Below the pieces are notes generated by a model. The model made no database searches. It was not told where the DNA came from and saw only the letters and a list, made by a program, of their open reading frames with translations. This document shows, piece after piece, positions 1 through 11,744 of a DNA stretch of 64,000 nt (position 1 is the first letter of the stretch; each line of letters starts with the position of its first letter). Made by a program: the position numbers and the translations under genes. The stretch is from Phocoena phocoena (taxonomy: Eukaryota > Chordata > Mammalia > Artiodactyla > Phocoenidae): assembly GCF_963924675.1 (NCBI RefSeq), contig NC_089221.1, forward strand, positions 9,607,851-9,671,850, read 5' to 3'.

Positions 1-1618
1 CTGACCAGCTCTTCTCTTTCTTGGCCACAAGGCCTGGGTTGCCCAGTGAGAACCAGGGAAAGGGAAGGGAAGGCGCTAAAGACAAACATCCTTTTCTGAC
101 ACTGGCTGCCTCTGCAGAGGTGTCACTCTGGGGGTTAAATGGTGTTGTTCAGCTCTGTCAACATGATACCAAAACTACAAGTGACAAGAAAAGGAAAGAA
201 AAGAGAAGAAACCAGTGGCTCTGTCTCCATGAAGCCACACTCCAACTCTTTTTGTATCGCTGACTGGTTATTTTGCAATCTTATAGACAGCAAGTCTGAC
301 ACTTGGGTATAAAATCCTGATGGATGGCTTCATGTACCATGTCTCTTAGCATTTTTTGTTGTTGTTACCTGAAGAAATGCACTAGGAATGGAAGGAAAGA
401 TTTTGAGAGTCGTTGTTTAGCTGCTAAAATAGGGAAGAAAAAAAAAAAACAACCCAAACTATCGACATTCAGTTAGGTCTGTTGTTACTAGTGTCCATAT
501 CAAAAACGCGCTTATCTAGGTCTATTACTTCACATTGCTCTTAAAGGGATTCTAAAGAAGCTGTGAATACTCTGGGTAAACTCTTAATGTTAGAAAAAAG
601 AATACAGTGTTCAAGTGGCCATTCACAATTATTTCTCACGACTAGACATTAGGTGCAAAGGAATTCCATCCATAGATATTTCCTTTCATCATATTTCACA
701 GTACTTTTGCTACAAAACTATTAATTTACCTCCATTTCTGGTGCCTGGATGTTTCCAAACATAAAATGCAGAGGATATAATCACCTTTTATTTTGAATAA
801 AATAACCAACACTGGCTGTTTATTAGTAGCTCTTACAGATGATGGGTGAAAGGGGTAGGGAGTGGCCAGCTGTACACCGCTATACTCAAAGATTCCATAC
901 ATGTGCAACTGAATACATTAAAGCTTCTTTTTAAAGTGCCATAGTAAAAAAAAAAAAAGAAGAAAGTATTTCTTTCAAGATGATAGTGTTTAATAACCTT
1001 TAATTCCTACACATTGATGAAGTCTTAGACTAGGCTTTTATTACCTCCGTGTCCACCTAGCTCTCAGAGGAATGGCTGTGATTAATTTGAAAATTAATTG
1101 AAAACTGCAATGAGTTTAAAGACATTGTTATCGCTGCCACAGACTCTTACAACTTAAACCAAGGTAGATGGGTGGACAGGGCTGATGTAATAGTTTTGAT
1201 TACAGAAAAAAAAAAGAGCAAATGGCAGATAAATATAGTTTCCTTTACGCAGATAATAAAAGCATACACTTGTTTCTTTTACATTTTTCCACTAATTAAC
1301 GATTACGGTTTCTTCATCAAACATTTCTTTATTCACTAGAAAAACATTGCTTTAAGTTCAGCGGCAAACTGAAGCCACAAGGAAACAAATAATTTGGCTC
1401 TTGAAGAAAACTAATTTAACATTTAATTGTATAAACTCAATTTTTGAATCAAATACTTTTTCTTTGTGAGAAGTGACTGAATACAATAATTGGGCAGAGC
1501 TTGACTTTGTATCACTTCAGAGGCTCCCAAACCTCATAGATCACAGGGCCCTTTGTGTCTGTCAGTGTTTCACATGGTGCCCCTGGGCCCAAAGAGATGC
1601 CTGACCATATCATTCGCT
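1..1618. other. Unassigned non-coding sequence
   Basis: No repeat family, conserved coding frame or RNA gene is recognisable here. The sequence is AT-rich with several short A-runs (about 436-450 and 945-960). The reading frames are short and lack protein-like features. It could be intron or intergenic DNA. Confidence 0.4.
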
Positions 1619-1631
1619 AAGGAGTCAGGTC

Positions 1632-1901
1632 GGGGCGTGGAGGCGATGATAAATCAGGAGCTGGGGATTAACATACACGCACGACTATATGTAAAATAGG
1701 TAACCAACAAGGACCTGCTGTAGAGCACAGGGAACTCTGCTCAATACTCTGTAATAACCATATAAGGGAAAAGAATCTGAAACAGAATAGATACATATAT
1801 ATATATATATAAAATTTATATAGAACTGAATCACTTTGCTGTGTACCTGAAACTAACCCAACATTATAAATTAACTATACTTCAATTAAAAAAAAACAAA
1901 A
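1632..1901 (+). mobile_element. 5'-truncated LINE-1 3' end with target-site duplication
   Basis: The sequence matches the cetartiodactyl L1 3' UTR: a block reading 'tagagcacagggaactctg', then 'gaatcactttgctgtgtacc', 'gaaactaacccaacatt' and 'actatacttcaatt', followed by an A-rich tail. A perfect 13-bp duplication, AAGGAGTCAGGTC, lies at 1619-1631 and 1902-1914, so the insertion boundaries are exact. Only the last ~270 bp of an L1 were inserted, by target-primed reverse transcription. A (TA)n tract lies inside the element at about 1796-1811. Related 3' ends occur at 41320-41944, 56031-56212 and 61841-62213. Confidence 0.88.
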
Positions 1902-2040
1902 AAGGAGTCAGGTCCAAACAACTTAAGAATCGTCTCCGTCTTGATGAGCTAGTGCCTTCTGGAATGCACACTTCTCAAACCTTGACATCAAACGCTGCCA
2001 TCTTTGGTTCCTCTCCTGTCAATGTTCACAAGGCATTTGT

Positions 2041-2159
2041 GTTTTTTTTTAATTAATTTATTCTTTTATTATTATTTCTTTTTATTGGAGTATAACGGTT
2101 TCACAATGTTACCTTAATTTCTGCCATACAGCAAAGTGATTCGGTTTTTTTCTTCTTTA
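2041..2159 (-). mobile_element. LINE-1 3' end fragment, reverse orientation
   Basis: A T-rich start (the inverted poly(A)) is followed by 'ttattggagtataac', 'cacaatgtta' and 'cagcaaagtgattc'. These are the reverse complement of the L1 3' terminus seen at 1632-1901. It is a short 5'-truncated copy. I could not define a clean target-site duplication, and its right boundary is approximate because a SINE starts about 40 bp later. Confidence 0.7.
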
Positions 2160-2199
2160 GATCCTTTCTACCAGTAGGTGTTACCTTTTCTTTTGAAAA

Positions 2200-2367
2200 T
2201 ATTTATTTATTTTTGCCCGTGACGGGTCTTAGGTGCATCACGAGGGCTCTGTGCGCGAGCTTGGTTGCCCCACAGCCTGTGGGATCTTAGCTCCCCGACC
2301 AGGGATCAAACCCACGTCCCCTGTATTGGAGAGCGGATTCTTTACCGCTGGACCACCAGGGAAGTCT
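2200..2367 (-). mobile_element. CHR-type tRNA-derived SINE, reverse orientation
   Basis: The right end reads 'ggaccaccagggaagtct', the reverse complement of the conserved SINE 5' head. 'ccgaccagggatcaaaccc' is the reverse of the RNA polymerase III B-box region. The left end is the A/T-rich tail. The copy is short and diverged (several CpG sites lost), so it is one of the older SINEs in the window. A weak TTTTGAAA match on both sides may be its target-site duplication. Confidence 0.8.
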
Positions 2368-3309
2368 GGGTACAATTGAATTTTGAAACTGAACTAAGTC
2401 AAACTCATGCTTCACTTGGCATCTGACAGATGCTGTGTGATTTTGCTGTGTTGCCCTGGGGCTCCTTGGCACACAGCTTGGGAACAGCAGTAAATGAATG
2501 GTCCTTCCAATAGCTATGACCTAAACCTAAATAAGGAATTTTAGCATAACAAAGAATTATTGGGGAAGGGGAACTTTATATCGTAAGTTTAAATATAGAA
2601 TGTCAATTAAGTGACACAGAATATAAGTTTAATGAACAAAAACACCTGTCATCTGGGAAAATATTCTTACTCATTTGTAACAACTTCTCCTTTGGTAAAT
2701 GTTTTCAAATGTATTATTTTATGATTTTAAAGGCCTGAATCAGCATTCCTTAATGATTCTTCGAGTATTTAAAAGATGCTTACAACAGAATTTGGGGAGG
2801 TACCAACATTTAAAATTGTCTTCTCTCTCTTTTTCTTCTCTTTAGCAAGAAAGAGTATAGTAAATGGACTCATGAAATGTTCACGACAAAAATTCCACTT
2901 TAGTGCCAGTGGCATTACTGTAAACACTTCTTTTATTGTATCCAACATGCTCTTTACTGTCTCAAATTACCGTTAAAGTTTTCATTCGTGCTCTTGATTT
3001 TGAGGGACCTCCTGCAAAGGCACTTCCTGCCCTTGCTCCAGGGTCTCTGTTGGGCTCTATGGACTTAGACTGCCAGATAAGAAATCACATGAGGGACAAG
3101 AGAGCCACGGAAAGCAAATGGGGTCAGTGATATGAAAACTCTGCTCTCGGGTGAATGTAACAGGCACTCTTTCTAGATTTGACTTCACTGGAATGATCAG
3201 AGATTGTACAGAGAAAATATTTTATCCACTACCTCCAGAGACCACTACAGATTTAATAATGAGCAAGAATATCTCCTTACACAACATGACTTGACATTAA
3301 GCACTGACA
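2368..3309. other. Unassigned sequence between a SINE and a MIR
   Basis: No repeat or gene is recognised. The open frames near 2776-3130 overlap one another in different phases and have no domain, initiation context or splice structure that would support coding. Confidence 0.35.
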
Positions 3310-3598
3310 TGACTGTCCTTCGCACAAACAGAAGTCAACGCAGTTAAGAGCTCACGTTTATTGAGCCCCTCCTGCATGCTCGGAGCTGCTCTGGACACCT
3401 TACCTACTTCATACCCACTGCAGTCCCATCAGGATGGTGCCATCAACATCCTGATTTTATAGATGTAGCAACTGTGGCACAGAGGGCTTTAACAACTTGC
3501 CTGAAGTCCCAGAGACAGTCGAGTGACGGGGCCAGAATTAAAATTCAGCGAGATCCGGTTCAGAGCCCACGCTCTTAACCAGGATGCTACACTCACTG
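3310..3598 (-). repeat. MIR (ancient tRNA-derived SINE), reverse orientation
   Basis: Diagnostic MIR blocks appear in reverse order: 'tttattgagcccctcctgc', 'tcctgattttatagatg', 'ggcacagagggctttaac', 'cttgcctgaagtcccagag' and finally 'cacgctcttaacca'. The copy is nearly full length (~290 bp) and highly diverged, as expected of a pre-eutherian element. No target-site duplication survives. Confidence 0.82.
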
Positions 3599-4225
3599 TC
3601 TAACCAAATAGTTTTCATTACTATTTCGACAAACCACTGGAAGTTAGAATGCATCTCTATCCCTTAGAAATTTCATTAGGAGAGGACAGAATTCATCTAA
3701 ATCAGGACTAACACCATGTCTATTATGTATTATCCAGTGGCAATTGATTTCTCTCTTTAAATCACAAATTGTATCATTTTAAAATTATCAATAACTCACA
3801 CAAAGACATGTTATATCGCTGACTTTTACAAAGCGGCAACATTATTTTTAAGCACACATGTCTGTTGTGCTTCCTCTATTTACAATTTCAGGCAATACTG
3901 TAAGGGTCCCAGGTCTCAGAGACAAGTGATGGAACAGAGAATGAGAGGCCTTACCGGAGAAAGAGCAATAACATTTTCCAGATATAATACATTTTCCTAA
4001 TTTCTATTCTTCTACTAACCTTACTGTTCTCCCGTTTTTGTCTTCCATAAGGGATTTTCTATGCCAATCAAAATCTGCTGGTTGGGATTAAACCCAAATA
4101 TGTTCTTTAAAAAAGGTCTGATATAAACTAGTTCTTTCTTTACCCTCAGTATATTCATTTATTTATATTTATTTACCCGATGTAATATATTACCTTATCC
4201 CCAAACTATGTAGTATTTTCTATTA
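3599..4225. other. Unassigned AT-rich sequence
   Basis: Nothing beyond AT-rich single-copy-looking sequence is recognised. A short ATTTATTTATATTTATTT tract is near 4157. No coding or RNA feature is supported. Confidence 0.35.
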
Positions 4226-4240
4226 AAATCCACTACGAGA

Positions 4241-4455
4241 GGGCTTCCCTGGTGGCGCAGTGGTTGAGAGTCCGCCTGCCGATGCAGGGGACACAGGTTC
4301 GTGCCCCGGTCCGGGAGGATCCCACGTGCCGCGGAGCAGCTGGGCCCGTGAGCCATGGCTGCTGAGCCTACGCGTCCGGAGCCTGTGCTCCGCAACGGGA
4401 GAGGCCACAACGGTGAGAGGCCCGCGTACAGCAAAAAACAAACAAACAAACAAAC
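4241..4455 (+). mobile_element. Short-form CHR SINE
   Basis: The head 'gggcttccctggtggcgcag' leads into an A box (TGGCGCAGTGG) and a B box (GGTTCGTGCCCC), so the RNA polymerase III promoter inherited from a tRNA is visible. The body ends 'gagaggcccgcgtacagc' and the tail is (CAAA)n. An imperfect duplication of about 15 bp, AAATCCACTACGAGA / AAATTCACTATGAGG, lies at 4226-4240 and 4456-4470. The high CpG content and small divergence between copies show this subfamily was active recently in the lineage. Confidence 0.93.
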
Positions 4456-4659
4456 AAATTCACTATGAGGACCACATAAAGCTTTTCATTGCGTGGATGT
4501 TCGGAATATGATGACTGTCTAAATCTAATAAGCTAAAATCTTGACTAGATCTTTTAAATTTACATGAATCACCCCAGTTTTAATATATCTGACTTAGCAG
4601 AGTGATAGGCCTTTGTAGTTGCTAAATAAATATTAGTAGTCAATTGAGTTTTCTTCCCG

Positions 4660-4755
4660 AGGACTCTGTAAGGTAGGGTCTACGATTATCCTTACTTTAA
4701 AGATGAGGAGACTACAGTTCAGAGAGTTTAAGTGATTTGCCCAAAGTTGGTAGAA
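4660..4755 (-). repeat. MIR fragment, reverse orientation
   Basis: The core blocks 'actctgtaaggtaggg', 'aagatgaggagactacag', 'gagagtttaagtgatttgcc' and 'aaagttggtag' match the MIR core read on the minus strand. It is a partial, diverged copy with no ends preserved. Confidence 0.72.
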
Positions 4756-6699
4756 GGAAGCCCCAAGAGTCACCTTGGGTTTCCATAAGTCCATAGCATA
4801 TGCTCACTGCATGAAGCTGAACCCATCCCATTCATGGCTGTGGTTCTCAGGGATGGTTAAGGAAGCTGGACTTTAGGCACAAAGGACTAATTTATTCACA
4901 GGTGGTGCAAAGAATACTGTTCCTGTTTTGCAAGATAAAATTAAACACACTCAAGTTTTTTGGTGTTCTGTAGGGAGCGTCTGACTTCCATCTGAATAAG
5001 TAACAGAGGTACAGGCTGTGCTCAGAGGCAAGCTCTCAAAGAAGGCTTTCTTCCACTAGGTCACAGGAGATGCACATTTCCTCAAGTTATGAGAGCACTG
5101 AGATTCATTCTACCGGGGATGTAAAAATGAAAAAGCAGAAGATTTGGTCTAGATTTTTCTGTTTTTAAAATCCAAACAGAAGGTGTAATATCTATGAAAT
5201 ATTTCTCGAAGTTAACAGAAGCCAGTGTCATCCTCCTTCGCAGATTTGAAAATACTTACGGTTGAGTAAAATGTTATGATCGGTTAGTCAAGACATCAGC
5301 TATAAAAGGAACTACTTTAGGTGAAAACACTGACAATTCAGCTGGGTATCTTCATTGCTCAGAGTAATGCCAAGTGGTTTGGGTGGTTGTTTTAATTTAA
5401 GATCTGTACTCTGGAGGACGCCAGAACTCAAAGTTTAGGGATCCGTTTTAAACACCTTCCCTTCATCCCCTATTATGTATGTGTCATCGATGAGTGTCTG
5501 TAACTATGCCTTGGCCTATTTATGTTGAGTCTCTGAAATACTTGAGACTGTAAGTTACTGCCTATTGTGTGATTTAGAGGCTGGAATCGGTAATGTAGGG
5601 GAGGGGATGGAACAAAACTAAACCTTATTTATGGAAAACATGGGCCTTTCCAGCTGCAGCCGAGACTCCCAGGTCTGGGCTCCTTCCTGCTGCAGTTTGG
5701 CATCCAGCTCTCTCCCAACACCCTTCCCAGGGAGCAGACTGCATCTGCTGGTTTTACACACAACCCAACCAGAACTTCAGGCAGGCAAGTGTATGACAAA
5801 GAAGCATCTTTGGATCCTAGCTGTTTTTTCTGTTCGTTTAGCAGCTGGGGAGATAGCAACTATTTTTGGGAAAAGACTCTTAGAACTAAAATCACCGTAA
5901 TATTATAACATAGAGAAGAAGTCAATCTTGTCTCATTTCCTCTGAAATGTGAACTCCGTAAGTTGCCAATCTCGAAGGATGCTGATGAAGGGCTAGGCAG
6001 GCACCATTATCCCATAAGAACACGACTAGTTACAAGGGATTCCTTCTTCTTTACCAGTTGGGAAGAAAATATTACCGCAGATAAAAGAGTCCTTATTAAG
6101 TTCCTCCCTCTCTCTCAACTCGCAGTATCCAATCAGACACGAGAACTGTAAATTCAATCTCCACAGCAGTCCCATTGCTGGAGCCGCGGCCCACGGCCTC
6201 ATTACTCCTTGCTTTGAAAACTGTGACGTTTCCTAATGGGCCCCCCCACTCCAGGCTGGAACCCCAGTTTATCCTGCATACTACCACTGCTGTGTTCTAG
6301 AAGCTTTAAAGCTGCAGCGCTTCTAAAGGCAAACCCAAACATCTCACGGACCTTCCAGAAACCCTCCAGTTGCATTCCTTCACTCACAGGACTTTGCTCC
6401 AGAAAAATCCCCATACACCGGCCCTGCTCCCTCCCACTGCTGTACTGTTTGTAGTTCCCTACTCAGGCCTGGCAGCGCCACCTCTTCCACTGCTAACTTG
6501 GCTCATTTCCCATTTGCCTGGCAAACGCTATTCTGCACCAGCATTAGTACCTGCAGAAGCCCTTTTCTGATGACAAAGAAGTTGATAATATCTATAGCGA
6601 TATTGGTATGTTAGCCTAGACACTTCTACGGAGAAAATGGTATCTAGTTCCTGACACTATGGAAATTTCTCTGGCTTCTCTTGTGGCAAGCCAACAGAG
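4756..6699. other. Unassigned sequence (about 1.9 kb)
   Basis: No repeat family or gene is recognised. Overlapping short frames on both strands around 5630-6570 reflect a lower density of stop codons in a moderately GC-rich patch. They show no domain, conserved motif or exon-intron structure. Confidence 0.35.
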
Positions 6700-6882
6700 T
6701 TTGTAGCACTTGTCACCCGAAATTTTACACTTATCTGTGTAACTGGTTAATGACGGTTTTCTTCACTCGCGAAGCAAACTCCAGCGAGCAGGGGTCATGG
6801 GGCTTTTGAACTCATTACAACGCTCCTAGTATATATAAGCACACCGGCTCATGTTTAGTAGGTACTCAGTGAACAAATGAAA
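6700..6882 (+). repeat. L2 LINE 3' end
   Basis: 'aaactccagcgagcagggg' followed by 'gtttagtaggtactcagtgaacaaatga' (positions 6854-6881) matches the L2 3' terminus, which normally reads as a summary of 'tag-taggtgctcaataaatg'. The fragment is heavily diverged and its left limit is approximate. Confidence 0.55.
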
Positions 6883-7444
6883 TTATTCCAAGGTAAAAAC
6901 ATCTCAAGGACAAACAGTAACAATGAAAGAAAGTATATAAGTGCAAATATCATCTAAGTCCTAACTTAATAGTTACCGCTCCCTTGCTTGCCATACCTCC
7001 CTGACCCCATTCCTTCATTCTTCACTATTTACCGAGTGTCGAGGAGACACAGCGAATAATGTTAAGATCGTGGGCCGCCAGGAGCTTCGGTCTGGGAGGC
7101 TGAGGAGTGAGGGAAGAGGGAGAAGACACACAACTAGGGCAGGTCTGCTCACCCTCAGCACTACGGACTTCTGGGGTTGGATAATTCTGGGTTAGGGAAG
7201 CGAGGGGCTTCTTTGGATTGTAAGACGGTTTTCCAACATCCCTGGCCTCGACCAATTAGATGCCCGTACAGGTAACCCCTTACACCACTTTGCTTTTAGG
7301 AAAGACCTACATTAGTATCCATGTTTACTAACCGAAAGAAATCCGAAAAGGGTTTCCCCTTTTACAAAAAAAAAAAAAAAAGGCAAAAAGTGAAAACTGC
7401 TTCTTCACTTCACACCATTTCGGCTTATGAAAGGTTTCCTAGGA
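6883..7444. other. Unassigned sequence with a poly(A) run
   Basis: A run of about 15 A lies at 7366-7381. No retrocopy body could be recognised upstream of it, so it may be a simple A-tract. Nothing else is assigned. Confidence 0.3.
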
Positions 7445-7562
7445 ACACTTTACGTCATGATAGTGGCATAACACTTTGACAACCCCAAGTGTCCCCAGGT
7501 ATTGCCCAATATCCTGAGAAGTGGGGCTGCAGAATCGCCCCCTGTTGAGAACGACTGGCAGA
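7445..7562 (-). mobile_element. MER20-like hAT-Charlie MITE, reverse orientation
   Basis: The right end 'cccctgttgagaacgactgg' is the reverse complement of a hAT-Charlie terminal inverted repeat (consensus begins CAGTGGTTCTCAAC). Inside, 'gacaaccccaagtgtcccc' and 'attgcccaatatcctgag' match the MER20-type interior in reverse. The element is a non-autonomous internal-deletion derivative without coding capacity. The distal inverted repeat is not clear. Confidence 0.6.
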
Positions 7563-8696
7563 CTTTTGATGCCACCAGAGAAAGGCCACAGGAAACTAAC
7601 CGGCTCCGGTCCTATGACGTAGGTTTCCGCCAACTCCTTTCCTGCTGATAAAGTTGCCGAAAGACAGAGTAGGCTCCCTGCGTGGGATTTCAGGGAGTTC
7701 TGGTCTAGAACTGTGGGTCTGAAGGAAAGAGTAGGGGGAAGGTGTACAGTAAATACCTCTTTTACCTTCGGTTCAGGCACCTAAGTGAATGAATAGGCGT
7801 CCGCCCTGCATGAGGCGCAGAGAACCCCGTGGCAGGTGGCAGGTGGAGAGGGGATGTTCTAGGACTTCGTCAGCCACCCCGGCGGCAGACTGATGGCCGA
7901 CAGGCCTTCTACAGCACAGCCTGCCTTCTCAGAGCGCACTACAACCATGGGCTGAAGGGATGACTATTTTATGCTGGTTCCCCACAGGCAGCTCTGCAGT
8001 CTGTGCATATATTTGCAAGAAAAGGCACCTGGGTGTCCCGGTACTAAACAACTCTCCTCATGCCTTTTAACATCATCGTCGTTCTCCTGTTACCCTGCCA
8101 GACCCTCCTCCATCAAGGACTAGAGCTGGGGTCGCTTTTTCAGTCGTTACATTCCTGGGGTGAATAAAGCTCTGCAACTGATCTGGTGTCTCAATCAAAC
8201 CGAGATCTCACTGAAAGTCAGATCCTTTCAGCCCCGCTTCCATGAGCACCGTGATGGCAGGAAGCCAGCCTGGTACCTCAGGCTTAATGGATTTCCTGTA
8301 ACAAACCCCAGACATCAGAGCAGCACAAAACCCTTCCCATCAGGGATCCCGTCATATGTTGCCTTGTAACAAGGACCACAGGCAAGGCAGGCAACAGACA
8401 TATGGGCCAGAGGGGCTGGAAAGCTGGTAAAGCTGAAAGCATTTGGAGGGGCTGGCTCCGGACCTTGCTCTCCTTAACTTTATCCCCCTGGAAACATAGT
8501 GGCTTCCATCTGGTTACCTCAAACCCTTTCAAACATTAACTTGTCAACACTGTAAAATAAGCGTATGCTCAGGCACCAGCTTGGCAGGCGAATGATTCAA
8601 GGGCACACAGAAAAATCTTAAAGAAGCTGAAAAAGATTTCCACGTTTTAATTCTTCCTCTAAGTCAAGAGCATCTGGTCATCACTTCATCCTTATT
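7563..8696. other. Unassigned sequence (about 1.1 kb)
   Basis: Moderately GC-rich sequence with no recognised repeat. The frames at 7439-7780, 8160-8369 and 8284-8532 are unconnected, oppositely oriented and lack recognisable domains. Confidence 0.35.
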
Positions 8697-8712
8697 AAAA
8701 GGAAATCACCCC

Positions 8713-8907
8713 GGGCTTCCCTGGTGGCACAGTGGTTGAGAGTCCGCCTGCCTATGCAGGGGGCAAGGGTTCGTGCCCCGGTCTGGGAAGATCCCGCGTG
8801 CCGTGGAGTGGCTGGGCCCGTGAGCCGCTTGCGCGTCCGGAGCCTATGCTCCGCAACGGGAGAGGCCACAACAGTGAGAGGCCCGCGTACCGCAAGAAAA
8901 AAAAAAA
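8713..8907 (+). mobile_element. Short-form CHR SINE
   Basis: The intact head, A box (TGGCACAGTGG) and B box (GGTTCGTGCCCC) are present. The body has a small deletion in the centre relative to neighbours: the 'agccatggc..ctgagcc' segment is missing before 'gcttgcgcgtccgg'. It ends in an A-tail. A 12-bp duplication, AAAAGGAAATCA, lies at 8697-8708 and 8908-8919. Confidence 0.93.
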
Positions 8908-9514
8908 AAAAGGAAATCATCCAATCTTGGTAAGTTTTTGGCTACTCTTCATTTTTGCACAAAAAAAGGTTTTTTAAATTTTAATTGAAGAGGTTACACA
9001 AAACACTAAGTAATTTTTTCATCTTTGGAATGAAAGAAGGTCATTGTATCTGAGATAAAGAATATAAAAGAAAGGAAACAATCTTCACCATGATCAAGAG
9101 AAAAAGCAGTCATGCTTCTGAACTTTGTGAAATTCAAAAAAATAACCCCCTAAGAATTTTAGGTCATTTAAAACAGTATTCCTATTTTTAGATTTCATAA
9201 GGTTTTAACCAAGTTGCACTGAAACAGAAAATGTCTGTATATTCTCCATAATCTTTTATTTACTCTTTACCTCTGATTTCCCTCTGCACACAAAAGACCA
9301 GCGAATTAGAAGATTCTCGTGTCCTTCTCCTGTTTTTCATTTTTCTCCATTACCTTAACTGCTGTTTCTTCATAGATACTGTGAAGGTTAGTTATACATC
9401 AACTTGGCTAGGCTACAGACCCAGTTATTTAATTAAACACTAATTTAGGTGGTGCCTTGAAGGTATTTTCAGCTGAGATTAACATTTACAAGCAGTTGAC
9501 TTTAAGATTACCCT

Positions 9515-10015
9515 TGTTGGGACACATGGCAAGCCGCCCCAAATATGCCAAAGTGGCACATTGATTATTTTGAATTAAAATGACTTAAGAAACAGCCAGT
9601 GCAACAAGGACACTCTGACCCTCCCTTCTGTCTCACTGAAAGTAGGAAACAAATCTCCCATGTAAAAGGTACCCTCCCTGTACAGGAGGTGGAGAGACAT
9701 TCTTACCACCAGAGAGAGGGAATTCAGGGCCAAGAAGCCTGTAAAAGCAAACCTGGTTGGTTCTTCACAATTTACTAACACAAGCCCAAGTTTCTGTGTC
9801 TTGTCAGTTCTTCACAAATTCATTGTTTCTTTGTCTGAGAAGTAGAAAGCTGCCTGCTTTGGCCGTGTCTTGGGTTCCATATCCATGAGACCTCTGTATG
9901 TACAACTTAGATTTGATTTTTTTTGTTGTTGCTGTTATTCTGTCTTGCGGCAATTGAATTATTAGACCAGTCAAAAGAACTGAGAAGGGCGGAGGTAACC
10001 TCCCCCTCCCCGACA
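9515..10015 (+). repeat. ERV 5' LTR
   Basis: This ~500-bp sequence has a close relative at 16420-16889. Shared stretches include 'caaatatgccaaagtggca', 'gattattttgaattaaaat', 'ctgaccctcccttctgt', 'gagagacattcttac' and 'tcttgggttccatatc'. It begins TG (9515) and ends CA (10014-10015), directly after a CCCT target-site copy at 9511-9514. Over about 120 bp aligned by eye, roughly one base in eight differs between the two LTRs, so the insertion is old. It would have supplied the proviral promoter. The TATA box visible in the 3' copy is degraded here. Confidence 0.82.
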
Positions 10016-10017
10016 GC

Positions 10018-10035
10018 TGGCATAGTCAGCAGGAT
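10018..10035 (+). promoter_or_regulatory. ERV primer-binding site, tRNA-Ser type
   Basis: Two bases after the 5' LTR is TGGCATAGTCAGCAGGAT. It begins TGG, complementary to the tRNA CCA end. It pairs with the 3' end of a vertebrate serine tRNA (acceptor strand and T-arm) at 16 of 18 positions. Both mismatches are CpG-to-CpA changes, the expected decay of methylated DNA. The position relative to the LTR and the nature of the mismatches support the call. The tRNA sequence is from general knowledge, not a search. Confidence 0.72.
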
Positions 10036-11020
10036 ACTGGCTGGACCCTATTTTCCCGTGAGTCTACTGCAGCTTAGAAACCCTGGGACATCTGACAAAG
10101 GCCTGCAGAAGGTAAGATTTCTTACCAGATCTCTGCCTGCGGGGCCCAGTGTAAGGGAAAGTGGTAAAATCGTTTTTCCCTCTTTCTGAACTTATATTAG
10201 CAAGAGAAAATATTTGGGGAACTAGTTTCTTAGATAGAACCACTCTGGCATTGAACCTTTTCCTCCCAGGGATGGTCACTCTTTTTCTTTGTCTTTTATG
10301 TCACTTGTCATAAGAAGGAAGAACCATAGGGCTGAACAGCAAGAAAAGTCCCTGTAAATCTGCTGTTCCTGCCAGCCTCACAGGCTGGCGAGTTAATGGT
10401 TCTCACTAGACAGGTGTCCATTTAGACCAACTTAGCGGTGGGTTCCCTACGTAAAAAAACAGATGAGGTTTTTTCCTTTCATCTTGTTCTATGTCCTGAG
10501 AGCTTGGCTTTATGACCATCTGGAGGGTGCACTTAGCAGGGTGCACTTTGCTGGCCAGAGACTAAGGTTCTGAGACACGAAGTCACAAGCAGAACTTCGT
10601 CTAGCTGTGACAGCTCTCAGAGGAGTTTGTCATAATGGGTTCCAAGCCATAAGGGGCCTTTGTGGTCTCAACGCCCCCGTTGCTTTGTTAATACTGGAAA
10701 AATCCCATTCCAGTAGGTCTGCCAGGTGTCACAGATTAGCAGGTTTATATCTGGAGGCATCTCTTTTTCCTTGAGAAACTGGAAATACCATTTTCACTAT
10801 ACCATTCTTATCACCTGTAACAATGAAGGGCTTTTACTTCCTTCGACTAACTCTGAGAGTAAACTTTCTGGATCTTTTGAGGACTGCCTACTCTTGTGGG
10901 ACACCTCGTGGATCTTCAGTTAAGCCATAAAAAGGCTTATTGGTTTGAGTCACTATTTGAGATTACTATAAGATCCTACTTAACAATGGCCAGATGATGG
11001 ATCCTAGGAATGGGCTATAT

Positions 11021-11391
11021 ATATATATATATATATATACATATATATTTTTTAAAATAAATTTACTTATTTTTTATTTTATTTATTTTTGGCTGCATTG
11101 GGTCTTCGTTGCTGCATGCAGGTTTTCTCTAGTTGTGGTGAGCGGGGGGTTACTCTTCATTGCGACGCGTGGGTTTCTCATTGCGGTGGCTTCTCTTGTT
11201 GTGGAGCACGGGCTCTAGGCACGCGGGCTTCAGTAGTTGTGGCTCGCGGGCTCTAGAGCGAGGCTCAGTAGTTGTGGCGCATGGGTTTAGTTGCTCCACA
11301 GCACGTGGGATCTTCCCAGACCAGGGCTCGAACCCGTGTCCCCTGCACTGGCAGGCAGATTCTTAACCACTGTGCTACCAGGGAAGTCCCA
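11021..11391 (-). mobile_element. Long-form CHR SINE, reverse, with (TA)n at its tail
   Basis: The right end 'ctaccagggaagtccc' is the inverted SINE head and 'gggctcgaacccgtgtcc' the inverted B box. Then come the long-form modules with repeated 'cagtagttgtggc', and the T-rich inverted tail. A (TA)n tract of about 25 bp is at the tail edge. A 13-bp duplication with one mismatch, GAATGGGCTATAT / GAATAGGCTATAT, lies at 11008-11020 and 11392-11404. The insertion is in the ERV interior, so it is younger than the ERV. Confidence 0.88.
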
Positions 11392-11579
11392 GAATAGGCT
11401 ATATTTAAAAAGAAAAAATATAGAGAGCTTTCACCTAAAACCAAATTAAAAAGTGGGTCAAAAAATATATATTATACATATATATAGTATATAAGGGTTA
11501 GCCTTAGGGATGCCCTAACAAGATGAAAGAAGAGAAATTAGTTTTTTTCTTAAGATTTTTTTCTTTTTTGATGTGGACC

Positions 11580-11744
11580 ATTTTTAAAGTCTTTATTGAA
11601 TTTGTTATAATATTGCTTCTGTTTTATGTTTTGGTTTTTTGGCCCTGAGGCGTGTGGGATCTTAGCTCCCTGACCAGGAATTGAACCCGTACCCCCTGCA
11701 TTTGGAAGGCGAAGTCTTAACCACTGGACTGCGAGGGAAGTCTC
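11580..11744 (-). mobile_element. Diverged CHR-type SINE, reverse orientation
   Basis: 'ggaagtctc' at the right end and 'gaccaggaattgaacccgt' (inverted B-box region) identify the tRNA-derived part. The left portion is T-rich and diverged. It lies inside the ERV interior about 190 bp from another SINE. Target duplications are not clear. Confidence 0.72.

Noticed and set aside
11018..11050. (TA)n as a possible regulatory element
   Set aside because: It lies at the tail edge of a reverse SINE and is best explained as tail-associated microsatellite growth.
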